Assembly: GCF_003122365.1 (NCBI RefSeq)
Contig: NZ_CP029254.1
Coordinates: 2,800,501 to 2,864,500 of the forward strand
Direction: 5' to 3'
Source: Streptomyces spongiicola
GTDB taxonomy: Bacteria > Actinomycetota > Actinomycetes > Streptomycetales > Streptomycetaceae
Length of the DNA: 64,000 bases
The translations under genes and the position numbers were made by a program. Below, piece by piece: positions 32,528-41,600 of the stretch. Numbering within the stretch: position 1 is the first letter of the stretch; each line of letters begins with the position of its first letter. The notes under the pieces were generated by a model, which saw only the letters and a program-made list of their open reading frames with translations, was not told the origin of the DNA and made no database searches.

Positions 32528-33933
32528 CAGCCCTCCCTGGTCGCGCCGAGCAGCCAGGCCACGCCGTCGCCGGGGGATTCGAACGTGCGACCTGCCTGCT
32601 TCGCCAACCGGACGAGGCTGGCGCGGAGGGTGAGCAGGGCGTCGTCGAAGGCGTCTTCGTCCAGGGCGCGCTTGGACTTGGCGTCAGCGAACTCTGCGGC
32701 GCACTGGTTCACGTAGTCGGCGGCGTCCGTGAGGCGTTCGGGAACGGCGATCTGCCGCTTCTGCAGCTGCGCGTTCTGCCCGGCCATCTTGACCGCCACG
32801 TCGAACGTCTTGCGCGCCGTCTTGATCAGGCGGTCTGCTTCGGCGGCTTCAGCGGTGCCCAGCCTGTCCCCGGCCTGCGAGGCGGCTTTCGCCTGAAGCA
32901 GGGCATCGGTGAGCGCTCGGGTGGTCTTGACCGCAGCCGTGGCATCGGGGACGGCGACATCAAGTCCGGGAATCGCTACGGCAGCAGACTCCTGGACCGC
33001 CGGGCGGAGCTCTTCGGGCAGGCGCTCGTCGAGGTAGCGGCTGTGGAAGTCGGCCTCGGCGAGGCGGACGGACGTCTTGGGGTAGTTCAGCACGACCATC
33101 GCCAGACGTGACTCCTTCAGCTGCTCGGCGGCATCCGGATCAGTCTTGGCCAGGGTCGTGTGGTCGCGGTGCAGCTCGCGGAGCTTCTCCTGGTGGTCTT
33201 CGAAGTCCACCAGGCGCAGCCTGACCCCGTCCCCAGAACTGCTGCGCTCGATCGCCTCCTTGATCAGCTGGTGGACCCAGCGGTCCTGGCGGAGCGTGCG
33301 GACCTTGATGTTGAAGTCGCGCGCCACATCCTCCTCGCGGCGCCCGTCGGCGAGTTCGTCCTCAACGGCGATAAGCCTGTTGATGTACGAGTACTCGCGC
33401 CGCTTGTCGCGTCGGAGCTGGAGGGACAACTCGACGCTGTTGATGTCGCGGCGGGAGGTGTCGGCAGGGAGCACACCGACACGGATGTCCTTGATCCCCA
33501 GGTCCCTCATCGCTGCACAGCGCGTGTTGCCGTCGACCAGGATGCCGTGGGGGCTGATGATCCCTGGCTCCTTCTGCCCGAAATCATCCAATTCATCCTG
33601 CAATGTAGTGAAATCGGGGTCCGTCTGAGAGGGGTTCGACGGCTTGCAGCGGAGAAGATGGCGGAGGTACTCCTGCGCCGCCTCGCTCCACGGCTCCTCT
33701 TCGAGGGTGCGGTTGCGATCCGCGTCCAGAGTGCGCTGCGCGCGGATCCGGTGCGTGTCCGGGTTGAAGTAGAGCATGTCCACCGGCATGGAGATCACGT
33801 AGAGGTGCTTCTGCTCGCCGCGCCAGTCCACGGTGACCTTGGCCCCGTCCTCCATCACGGCTTGCTTCAGCCGCTCCTCCACCAGGGAGCGAATCTTTTC
33901 TCCCTCGGGCGGGACACCGAACTTGGCGGCCAT
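32527..33933 (-). CDS. ParB/Srx-like domain protein, first gene of the defence operon
   Basis: 468 residues. Residues about 40-145 form a ParB-like domain (MPVDMLYFNPDTHRIRAQR and GILVDGNTRCAAMRDLG, DGNTR at 134-138), in place of a GERR/GNHR motif. A HTH-like segment follows (EEDVARDFNIKVRTLRQDRW), then a long helical C-terminus with LYR-poor, Ala-rich coiled segments. ParB-type domains use CTP or ATP and bind DNA. The domain resembles DUF262 as a nucleotide-binding sensor. ATG 33933 is 46 bases from the divergent HNH-type gene, so they share a short promoter region. Confidence 0.75.
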   Translation of the reverse strand: MAAKFGVPPEGEKIRSLVEERLKQAVMEDGAKVTVDWRGEQKHLYVISMPVDMLYFNPDTHRIRAQRTLDADRNRTLEEEPWSEAAQEYLRHLLRCKPSNPSQTDPDFTTLQDELDDFGQKEPGIISPHGILVDGNTRCAAMRDLGIKDIRVGVLPADTSRRDINSVELSLQLRRDKRREYSYINRLIAVEDELADGRREEDVARDFNIKVRTLRQDRWVHQLIKEAIERSSSGDGVRLRLVDFEDHQEKLRELHRDHTTLAKTDPDAAEQLKESRLAMVVLNYPKTSVRLAEADFHSRYLDERLPEELRPAVQESAAVAIPGLDVAVPDATAAVKTTRALTDALLQAKAASQAGDRLGTAEAAEADRLIKTARKTFDVAVKMAGQNAQLQKRQIAVPERLTDAADYVNQCAAEFADAKSKRALDEDAFDDALLTLRASLVRLAKQAGRTFESPGDGVAWLLGATREG

Positions 33934-33979
33934 AACAGGAGCCTCCTAGCAGAACATCGCAACCAGACGTCCATGCATC

Positions 33980-34744
33980 ATGACAGGAGCCGCTGACAGC
34001 GGACCGCCCGCTGATCCAGAATCGATTCTCGAAGCCGCGACGAACGGAGCCGAAGTGCCACTGCCCGCCTGGAACGACCCGGAACTCAAGGCCGGCACCA
34101 TGATCCGCGGAGCCTTGTGGCTCGTCCAGGCGATCGGCGAGGGGAACACCTTCACGAAAGAGCAGCTCCGCGAGGCGTTCCCTGGCGTCTCGCAGGCTGA
34201 TCGCCGCCTCCGCGACCTCCGCGACTTCGGATGGGTCATCCTCACCAGCACCGAGGACGCAACGCTGCTGTCTGAGGACCAGCGGTTCGTCAAGGCCGGT
34301 GTACCGGTGTGGGATCCCGCAGCCCGCCGCGCTGCGGCACCGCAGAAGCCGGTCTCGGCAAAGGAAAAGCAGTCGATCTTCACCCGCGACGACTACATGT
34401 GCACGATATGCGGCATTTCTGGCGGCGAGTCCTACCCGGAGGACTCCAACCAGACAGCCGTCCTGTCCGTGACTCGCCGCACCACCGTCCTCCCTGACGG
34501 GCGGGAGGACGTCCTCCTAGTCACTGAATGCAAGCGCTGCCGTGCGGGAAATGACGGGAGTCCCGCCCGCGCGGATGAAGTCCTGGAGGACATCAGGGCC
34601 CTCGACGCGTCCGAACGCCGCCGACTCGCCCGCTGGATCGAGCGCGGCCGCCGCGGTTCCACGCCCCTGGACCGCGCTTGGAACGCCTACCGGCGGCTGC
34701 CGGCAGCCGCGCGGGACGAGGTCCGGTCGGCGCTCGAAGGCTAA
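33980..34744 (+). CDS. HNH-like zinc-binding protein with winged-helix N-terminus
   Basis: 254 residues. The N-terminal half has a winged helix (FTKEQLREAFPGVSQADRRLRDLRDFGWVI), the C-terminal half two zinc-knuckle pairs, CTICG at residues near 140 and CKRCRAGN near 185, flanked by FTRDDYMC, the layout of HNH nucleases in which an H-N pair lies between or after the cysteines (RAGN). Clear catalytic His is not evident, so it may be a degenerate or treble-clef DNA-binding protein. It precedes the cytosine methyltransferase and diverges from the ParB-SNF2-DUF3883 operon. No ribosome site precedes ATG 33980, so it may be leaderless. Confidence 0.65.
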   Translation: MTGAADSGPPADPESILEAATNGAEVPLPAWNDPELKAGTMIRGALWLVQAIGEGNTFTKEQLREAFPGVSQADRRLRDLRDFGWVILTSTEDATLLSEDQRFVKAGVPVWDPAARRAAAPQKPVSAKEKQSIFTRDDYMCTICGISGGESYPEDSNQTAVLSVTRRTTVLPDGREDVLLVTECKRCRAGNDGSPARADEVLEDIRALDASERRRLARWIERGRRGSTPLDRAWNAYRRLPAAARDEVRSALEG

Positions 34745-35011
34745 TCAGCGACGGACCCGGCGGATCGCTCCGTCCCAGCACCGCAACGAACCGGGGCCTG
34801 TCCCGGCCGGGGGCGAATGTGTCAGCGGAGCCATTTAGACTTCACTGACTTGTCCGGCTCGCCGTACCGATTGCACCGCACGCCCCAGCGACCTGTGGCT
34901 ATGGTGCACCGTGGTGCCTATGCGCAGCCGGACCCTTGTCTTGGTTGCACGCGGCCGGGGGTGCCGCGATCGGTTGCGCGCTGGCGTATTCGGCGCCTGG
35001 AGGGAGATGGC

Positions 35012-36370
35012 ATGTCGGCATCAGAGCAACTCGAGGTCGTCGAGATCTGCGCTGGCGCGGGCGGACAAACCCTCGGCTTGGAGAGAGCCGGCTTCCGCCA
35101 CCGCCTCGCAGTAGAGCTGGACCGCAACGCTGCCACGACTCTGCGCCACAATCTGCACGCCGTTCTCGGTTACTCGGAGGCCGAGGCCGAGGAGGCTGTC
35201 AAGGTCGGCGATGTCGCTGACCCGGGGGTCTGGGATCCGGCCGACCACCCCAACATCGACTTGCTCGCTGGTGGAGTGCCGTGTCCACCCTTCAGCATCG
35301 CCGGCAAGCAACTGGGCGCCAGTGACGAGCGCGACCTCTTCGCCTGGGCCGTCGAGCTATGCGGCAAGATCAAACCGAAGGCCCTGCTCCTCGAGAACGT
35401 GCGCGGGCTCAGCGCCAACCGGTTCGCCGCCTATCGGCAGCACGTCCTCGACCGGCTCCGGGAATACGGCTACATCGCCGAGTGGAAGCTGCTGCACGCC
35501 AACGAGTTCGGCGTCTCCCAGCTCCGGCCCCGCTTCGTCCTCGTTGCCCTCCGGCCGGAGTATGCGGAGTACTTCGCCTGGCCCGAGCAGCACCCCAAGG
35601 AACCGCTTACGGTCGGCGAACTCCTCAAGGACCTCATGGGGAGCCGCGGCTGGGAACCGGAGCAGGTAGACAGCTGGGTCCGGAAGGCAAATGACATCGC
35701 GCCGACGATCGTCGGCGGCTCGAAGAAGCACGGCGGAGCGGATCTCGGCCCCACCCGCGCCAAGCGGGCCTGGGCGGAGCTGGGCGTGGATGCCATGGGA
35801 GTCGCGGACGATCCGCCCGTAGAGGGATGGCGGCCGCTGGACGGCGCTCCCGGGCCCAAGCTCACTGCGGCTATGGTGGCGCGCATCCAGGGCTGGGACG
35901 ACATCAAGGCCGAGGGCGGAGTCGAAGCCCTCGCGCGCATGGAGTTCGGGTGGGACTTCCAGGGCCGCAAGACTTCGGTCTACCGGCAGATCGGCAATGC
36001 CTTCCCGCCACCTGTCGCCAAGGCTCTGGGAGAGTCCATCAGGAACGCCCTTCAGCAGGTCGGCGAACCGCGGACCCTCCTGGAAGCCACGGATGGCGTG
36101 CTGGACCCCGTATACAAACTGCTCCGGGACCAGCCCCGTCCTTTGACGGTGGACCAGATCATCGTCCGGCTGGCTAAGACCGGAACCGTCATGGAGCAGC
36201 CGGACGTAGAACGCCATCTGAGCCACCTGAGCCACGACTTCGCTGTGACGACCATGGTACGGTCCAACGGCGCGGTAGCGTACAGCCTCGGTGAATTCAA
36301 GGCGTTCATCGGCCAGGACGACCACCAGAGGCACGATCTCTTCACTCTGCACCGGGCCAAGATCAGCTGA
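35012..36370 (+). CDS. C5-cytosine DNA methyltransferase with winged-helix extension
   Basis: 452 residues from ATG 35012 (ribosome site GGAGGGAG). Motifs: I CAGAGG (13-18), IV PCPPFS with the nucleophilic Cys91, VI ENV (128-130), VIII QLRPR, and X QIGNAFPPPVA. The target recognition region lies between about residues 180 and 300. An extra ~85-residue tail (VYKLLRDQPRPLTVDQIIVRLAKTG...) looks like a winged helix not present in plain Dcm enzymes. It would methylate host DNA so that a linked nuclease or helicase spares it. It pairs with vsr, and is a DruM candidate for the Druantia-like genes. Confidence 0.9.
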   Translation: MSASEQLEVVEICAGAGGQTLGLERAGFRHRLAVELDRNAATTLRHNLHAVLGYSEAEAEEAVKVGDVADPGVWDPADHPNIDLLAGGVPCPPFSIAGKQLGASDERDLFAWAVELCGKIKPKALLLENVRGLSANRFAAYRQHVLDRLREYGYIAEWKLLHANEFGVSQLRPRFVLVALRPEYAEYFAWPEQHPKEPLTVGELLKDLMGSRGWEPEQVDSWVRKANDIAPTIVGGSKKHGGADLGPTRAKRAWAELGVDAMGVADDPPVEGWRPLDGAPGPKLTAAMVARIQGWDDIKAEGGVEALARMEFGWDFQGRKTSVYRQIGNAFPPPVAKALGESIRNALQQVGEPRTLLEATDGVLDPVYKLLRDQPRPLTVDQIIVRLAKTGTVMEQPDVERHLSHLSHDFAVTTMVRSNGAVAYSLGEFKAFIGQDDHQRHDLFTLHRAKIS

Positions 36371-36452
36371 AGGGCCGCGAGAGCTTCGGTGTCCGCCACG
36401 GCGCCAGGCGGGCGGCTCCCCGTCGCAGAGGCGGCAGAGGGCATGCCGTCTG

Positions 36453-37049
36453 CTACGGGAGCCGTGCAACCAGCTCATCCTTCTGCGGCTTCGACAGCGC
36501 CTTCGAATTGCGGATCGCCTTGACGACGAGGTCGCGGATCCTGGCGCTGTCGAGTTCGAGCGAGTCCAATATGTAGTACTGGTGGCCATTCACCTTGGCC
36601 GAGGTGACGTCCAGCCCGAGTTCTCTAAGCTCTCGGATGCGACGCTCCGTGTGGATGTCGTCGGCGTTGACGGTGCGGAGGCGGGCGCTGTCGACAGGTG
36701 AGCCGATCTCCTGGTGGAGGACCGCGAAGAGCTCTTCGTTGGCCGTTGTCCCATACGGGACCCTGAGGAACTGATCCGGCACCCGTCCCGAGAAGCGCGA
36801 GTGCAACTCGTCCTGGATACGCGCCCGCACCTCATGGAACGCCGCGCGGGAGGCCGCAGGCAACTGCGAACGCAGCAGGAACTGCATGGACTGGGCCAGA
36901 GCGCGTTTCGCGAACAGATATGCATCAAGAACCGCCGCAGGAGACTCGTTCGGCTCTTCCAAAGTCGAACTCAGCTCCTTGACCGCGAATTGGGTGTCCG
37001 GCTTGAGCCGCTGCCACACCTCGAACGCGCTCTGATCCTCTATCGCCAC
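36453..37049 (-). CDS. Helical plus winged-helix protein of unknown role
   Basis: 198 residues. The N-terminal 110 are helical with FAKRALAQSMQFLLRSQLP; the C-terminal part RTVNADDIHTERRIRELRELGLDV...YYILDSLEL is a winged helix that resembles N-terminal domains of some HNH restriction enzymes. It lies downstream of the PIN-like gene and converges on the methyltransferase. No catalytic motif seen. Likely DNA-binding accessory of the island. Confidence 0.6.
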   Translation of the reverse strand: MAIEDQSAFEVWQRLKPDTQFAVKELSSTLEEPNESPAAVLDAYLFAKRALAQSMQFLLRSQLPAASRAAFHEVRARIQDELHSRFSGRVPDQFLRVPYGTTANEELFAVLHQEIGSPVDSARLRTVNADDIHTERRIRELRELGLDVTSAKVNGHQYYILDSLELDSARIRDLVVKAIRNSKALSKPQKDELVARLP

Positions 37050-37116
37050 GCTATGCCTCCTCTGTCCAATGGCAGTCCGACACAGGGCGGCTCACCGCCC
37101 GAGGGCACCCTAACCG

Positions 37117-38541
37117 TCAGCTGCCAGAGCGCCGGTTGTCCTCAGCCTGCTGTGCTGCCAGCCGACGCAGCACAGCCCGGTCCTTCTGCGGAGCAGACTC
37201 CAGCAGATCCATAAACCACGGCGCGATCCACGACGAGTCCCGGTGCAGCCATTCGCCCGGTGACATGGCGGTTCCGGGTATCCAGTCCTGCGACGGCGGT
37301 TCACTGCTTCTCGCGGCCGCAGCGATGTCGACGGAAGGCTCCGAGTCCCGCGGCGCCCGCCGCCCGAGTTGGGCAGTCACACCGACCAGCCACCACTGGA
37401 ACATCCGGTGGGACGGCGAAGCCGACTCGGCAGCCGCGCGGAGGGTCGAAGACGCGAGCCCTACCGATTCAAATGCAGTGAGAGCCAGCCCCTCCGGGGG
37501 GTCGAAGTGAGGCGCCGTCTCCTCAGTAACCACCAACCGCGGGTCATGCACCCTCGTTTGGAATGCTTCGGACACTCGCTCGATCTCTGCGTATGTGTCC
37601 TCGGCAAGCTCGGCGTCTAGGAATTCTTTGACCCCGCCATAGAAGTCCACCGGAGTCTCAATCCTCAGATCCGCCCCAGCTCGCCGCTTCAGCTCATCGA
37701 AAAGGCTCGGCCACGGGCGGGAACTGCTCGTGCGGGATTCAGGCTCGTACCAATCCTCCTTGGTGTCATTCGATACGAAGAGAACGCGGCGACCCGCCTG
37801 CGGAATTTGACTGGCGTGCTCGATCAACTCTTCCCAGAGAAGGAAGTCTCCAGCTGATTTCAGCGGCGTTTCCTTGTCGGCGTCCGAGAATCCAGGAGGG
37901 ATCTTGTTCGGGAACCGGAAGGCGGTTGCTTCTTCAAGGCGCCTACGGAGGGTCACGTCGTCCGGCTGCTGACCGATGCCTTCTGCATAGAGTTCGGCGA
38001 TACGGGCGAGAATAGGATCCTCGGCGTCGGACAAATTGAGCGCCAGCCCGTGATTAGTCTTCAGCATGTCCAGATGGCGCTTGAATTCCTGCCGGTACAT
38101 ATTCAGATGTGCATCGACCGCTGAATCGGCAGCGAATGCTTCAAGCTCGGCTATCTCCTTGTGAGCTTGTCCATACTTGTCCAGCTGGAAGCAGACGAGA
38201 TTCTTGGCTTCCGCGATAGCTCTGCGTGCCGCCATCAGCTTCTTGTTGACCTCTGAAGCAGCGTCTGCAAGTGCCCGTTTCCGCGACTCAAGCGTGCTGC
38301 GGCGGCCTCGGACGAACTCAAGGCCGACCTGGTACGGCATCCACAGCCGCCCCGCGGTCCGCTCGAGCGCCGACAGCACAGCCTCTCGGGACGTCTCCGT
38401 GTACTCGTACAGGCTGAGGAGCACGTTCGTGTCCAGCACGATGATCCCGTCCTGGAAGAATGCGCTGCGTTCCGCATCTTCCGCCGATGGCTGCGGCTGG
38501 AGCCATGCCGCGAACCGCTTGAGCAGTGCGGGGTCGCTCAT
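37117..38541 (-). CDS. PIN-like (DUF4935/PIN_8-type) nuclease
   Basis: 474 residues from ATG 38541 (GGAGG upstream); an ATG at 38580 would add 13. The PIN signature is IIVLDTNVLLSLYEY (Asp37), a conserved Glu in GLEFVRGRR, and later acidic motifs in KSAGDFLLWEELIEHA and VLFVSNDTKEDWY, fitting four acidic metal ligands across about 280 residues. A long helical insertion separates the two halves, as in PIN_8 proteins. The C-terminal 150 residues are unassigned. It lies 126 bases after the giant helicase gene and may act as the toxic RNase/nuclease of the system. Confidence 0.75.
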   Translation of the reverse strand: MSDPALLKRFAAWLQPQPSAEDAERSAFFQDGIIVLDTNVLLSLYEYTETSREAVLSALERTAGRLWMPYQVGLEFVRGRRSTLESRKRALADAASEVNKKLMAARRAIAEAKNLVCFQLDKYGQAHKEIAELEAFAADSAVDAHLNMYRQEFKRHLDMLKTNHGLALNLSDAEDPILARIAELYAEGIGQQPDDVTLRRRLEEATAFRFPNKIPPGFSDADKETPLKSAGDFLLWEELIEHASQIPQAGRRVLFVSNDTKEDWYEPESRTSSSRPWPSLFDELKRRAGADLRIETPVDFYGGVKEFLDAELAEDTYAEIERVSEAFQTRVHDPRLVVTEETAPHFDPPEGLALTAFESVGLASSTLRAAAESASPSHRMFQWWLVGVTAQLGRRAPRDSEPSVDIAAAARSSEPPSQDWIPGTAMSPGEWLHRDSSWIAPWFMDLLESAPQKDRAVLRRLAAQQAEDNRRSGS

Positions 38542-38667
38542 CTCCGCCTCCAACTCCCACGACGATTCCCCAGTGATCATCCTGTCACAGGGTGTCGGCA
38601 ACCAGTTTCCCTTGTCCGGTCGCAGACGCCCGTGGCCCGCCCGCCCGAAGCGTCCTCGTCCAGTCGG

Positions 38668-41600
38668 CTATCCGGCGTCGAAGTCGGCGAGCAGTGCAGT
38701 GACGCGTCCAGGCGCCTTGTCGAGCACGAACTCGTCGACAAAGACCACATTCGCAACCCCGCTGCCGTCCGCTTCGGCTGCGGCGCGCACGTCCTTGATC
38801 CGCTGCGGCTGCAGTGACTCGTCAGCCGCCTCAAACGGGCTCTTGGCCGCCACCCACAGGCGCTCATCGAAGAGGACCGCGGGTCCCGTCCCCCCGAGGT
38901 CCTCAACGAACTGGGCTCCTCCGGAGGGGAAGTCTGACGCCCAGTTCCGCAGCAGCCCTGCCGCCTGCCTGAGCGGTCGGCCCTGGTAGTCCGCCCCTGC
39001 CTCGAGGATGGCGAGGAGGTCGGAGGCCAGCCGCCAGTCGAGCAGGCTGTGGTAAGCCATGTTGGTGTAGTCGCGCAGGCACTCGTAGCACGAGCCACGG
39101 CAATCGCGGTTGTGCGTGCCGGAGGAGAACGCGTCCAGCATCTTCTTCGCAGCCGACATGAGCTCGCGGAAGACGTCGGGGTCGGCAAGATGCGTGCAGT
39201 AGCCGGCGCCGTTGTCCAGAGTGTCGGACAGGAACGCGAAGGTGCGCGCTTCCCTCGTTGCCGAGCCTGCTCCGTGGATGCCAGCTGCGATCTCGTTGGG
39301 CTGGACTTGGAGGAGGGAGCCCGCAGCAGTGCGCAGCAGCGCTGCCAGTGAGTACCACGCGGCCCGTCGGCCGGAGCGGTCGTCCGGGAAGCCGGTGCTC
39401 TGCGGCACGGAAGCAAGGTTGAGGCGTAGTCCGGGCTTGAGGAGTTCTCCGCTGCTAGGACCGAGCAGGAACAAGTCGGTGTGCTGTGTGGCGCCGAGGG
39501 CGGTGGTCACCATCGCCTCGTCCGCCGCGGCGCCTGCAGTGAGCCACGGGGCCAGTTCCGCGGCTCCCTTCTCCAGATACGCTCCCGCCCAGCGTTCGGT
39601 CGGCCGGACCTTGGCGAACTCGAAGAGTCGACCACCGTTGTCGTTGACCGCGTAGCGCCGCCCCTTCCCGGCGTGGACGACCAGGCCCGGCTCCGAGATC
39701 CGCAGCCGCGCGGCACTCTCGAGGTCGGTTGCCGTGCGCGGTGCCAGAGAGCGGGCGCGCCAGGCGAAGTTGCCGTCGAAGTCGCGTGGTGTGCCACCGC
39801 AGAAGAACCCTGCCGGTTCCCGGAGCTCGATCTCGCGGTACGAGCCATCGGCAGCTCCGCACGCTCGGCAGGGCAGTGGCGTGCTGTCCTCCTCCTGGGC
39901 CTGCGGTGCCTGCACGTCGTCGGCCAGATGGCCGCAGGCCCGGCAGATGCCGATGAAGTTGGCAGACCCGAGCGGTTCCTCGACGGCGCGCGGCTGCCTG
40001 CCCGTCGGTTCGAAGGCGACCACTCCGGTGGCCGTGTGGACTTGCCCGTCCTTCACCGTCTCCGCGCCGGGTGCGAACTGCGAGATGGCGATGTCGAGCG
40101 ACCGGTCGACCACGCCGCCGGGCGGCCATGGGTACGAGTCCCTGGGGCGCTTCGTGTACAGGTACCGGACCGACGTGGGGAAGCCGAACATTGGGAGCAG
40201 GCCGGCCTCGGCCAGTCTCTGGCTGAGTTCGTGATGGCCCCGATCCTGCTGTGCGATCTGCGTGACGCGCTTCACGAGTTCCTCAGTGACCCAAGCCGCC
40301 GCTTCCCCTGCAGGCCACTCGCTGCGAGTCCTCTGCGCGAGCGCTTCTGCAAGGCTCCTGATCTCGCCATCACGCGAGGTGATCCACGCGCCCACCGCAT
40401 CGCTCACAGCGGGCCAGTCGGCGCAGCGCCCGAACTGGCCGTGGACGTTGCGGGTGGGGTCGAGTTCGCTGTCGTCGCCCGTTTCCTTTCCGACGGCGCC
40501 GAAGGCCCTGCGCAGGACCTCGGCCGCCAGCACCCGCTGGTAGATGTCCCTCATGTCCGTGGACAGGTAGGGCCTCGGGGTGGGGTCGTTGGTGATGCGC
40601 TGGGGGTCCTGGAAGTAGTGCTCGTCGTGGCTGCGGCCCCGGCAGACGGTAAGCGCGAGGGCAACGGGCGACTCCCGGCGGCCCGCGCGGCCGACCCGCT
40701 GCTGGTAGTTGAACCGGGTCGGCGGCATGTTCGCCATGAGAACAGCCGAGAGCGGACCGATATCGACGCCGGCTTCCATCGTCGTGGTGACGGAGAGGAC
40801 ATCGAGAGTGTTCGGAAGCGCGTGCTCCTCGCCGTCGAGGAAGATGCCCTGGAAGCGTGCCTGGCGGGCCTGTGCGTCGAGCCTGTCCGTCTGCCCGGTC
40901 AATTCGGCGGCGTTGAGCCGGAAGTTGCCCAGCTGCTCTCGGGCCATCCAGGTGTAGTAGTCGCTCTCGACGCCCTTGAACTCCTCCGGCTGCTCCGGCA
41001 GGGGGCGGAAGCACTTCGTGCACACGCCGACTCCGGGGTGGAGGTGTCGGCGACTGCAGTGGCTGCATGTCCAGGACTCGTCGCGACCACGGCGCAATGC
41101 GACGTGCTCAGGCTGGATGAGGTACTTGGTGACCGCCGGTTCCCAGATGCGCTCCACGGTCATCTTGAGTTCGTCCGGATCTTGGTTCAGCTGCTTAGCG
41201 GCACTAGCCCAGAACTCACGGAGCTTCTTGGGCGGTTCGTCGAGTGGACTGCGCAGTCCTGCGAACCGGCGCATGTGGCCGAGGATGCGCAGGCTGGCGC
41301 GGACAAGCGCCTGGTCGGAGGCCCGCTCGGCTACCAGTGGCACCTGGTCTGTCACCAGGGTGAGCCAGCCCAGTCCCAGGGACTCGAAGTCCCGTCCGGC
41401 ACTGCCGAAGAGGCCGCCGAGCAGTTCGGTGCTGAGGGACTCCCGGATGTCCTTGCGCAGGTGCTGGTGGCGCTCGCTCAGACGGATGCCTGATTCTGGC
41501 TGCACCGTGCCTTGGCCGCCATCAGGCCAGCGGTACAGGGATGTCCACGACGGCTGAGAGGCCCCGTTCTGGTAGACCACGCGCTGGAGGGACGGCTTCG

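Noticed and set aside
39481..41493. Plus-strand frame of 670 codons over the giant helicase
   Set aside because: Antisense frame; the minus-strand product has complete helicase motifs.
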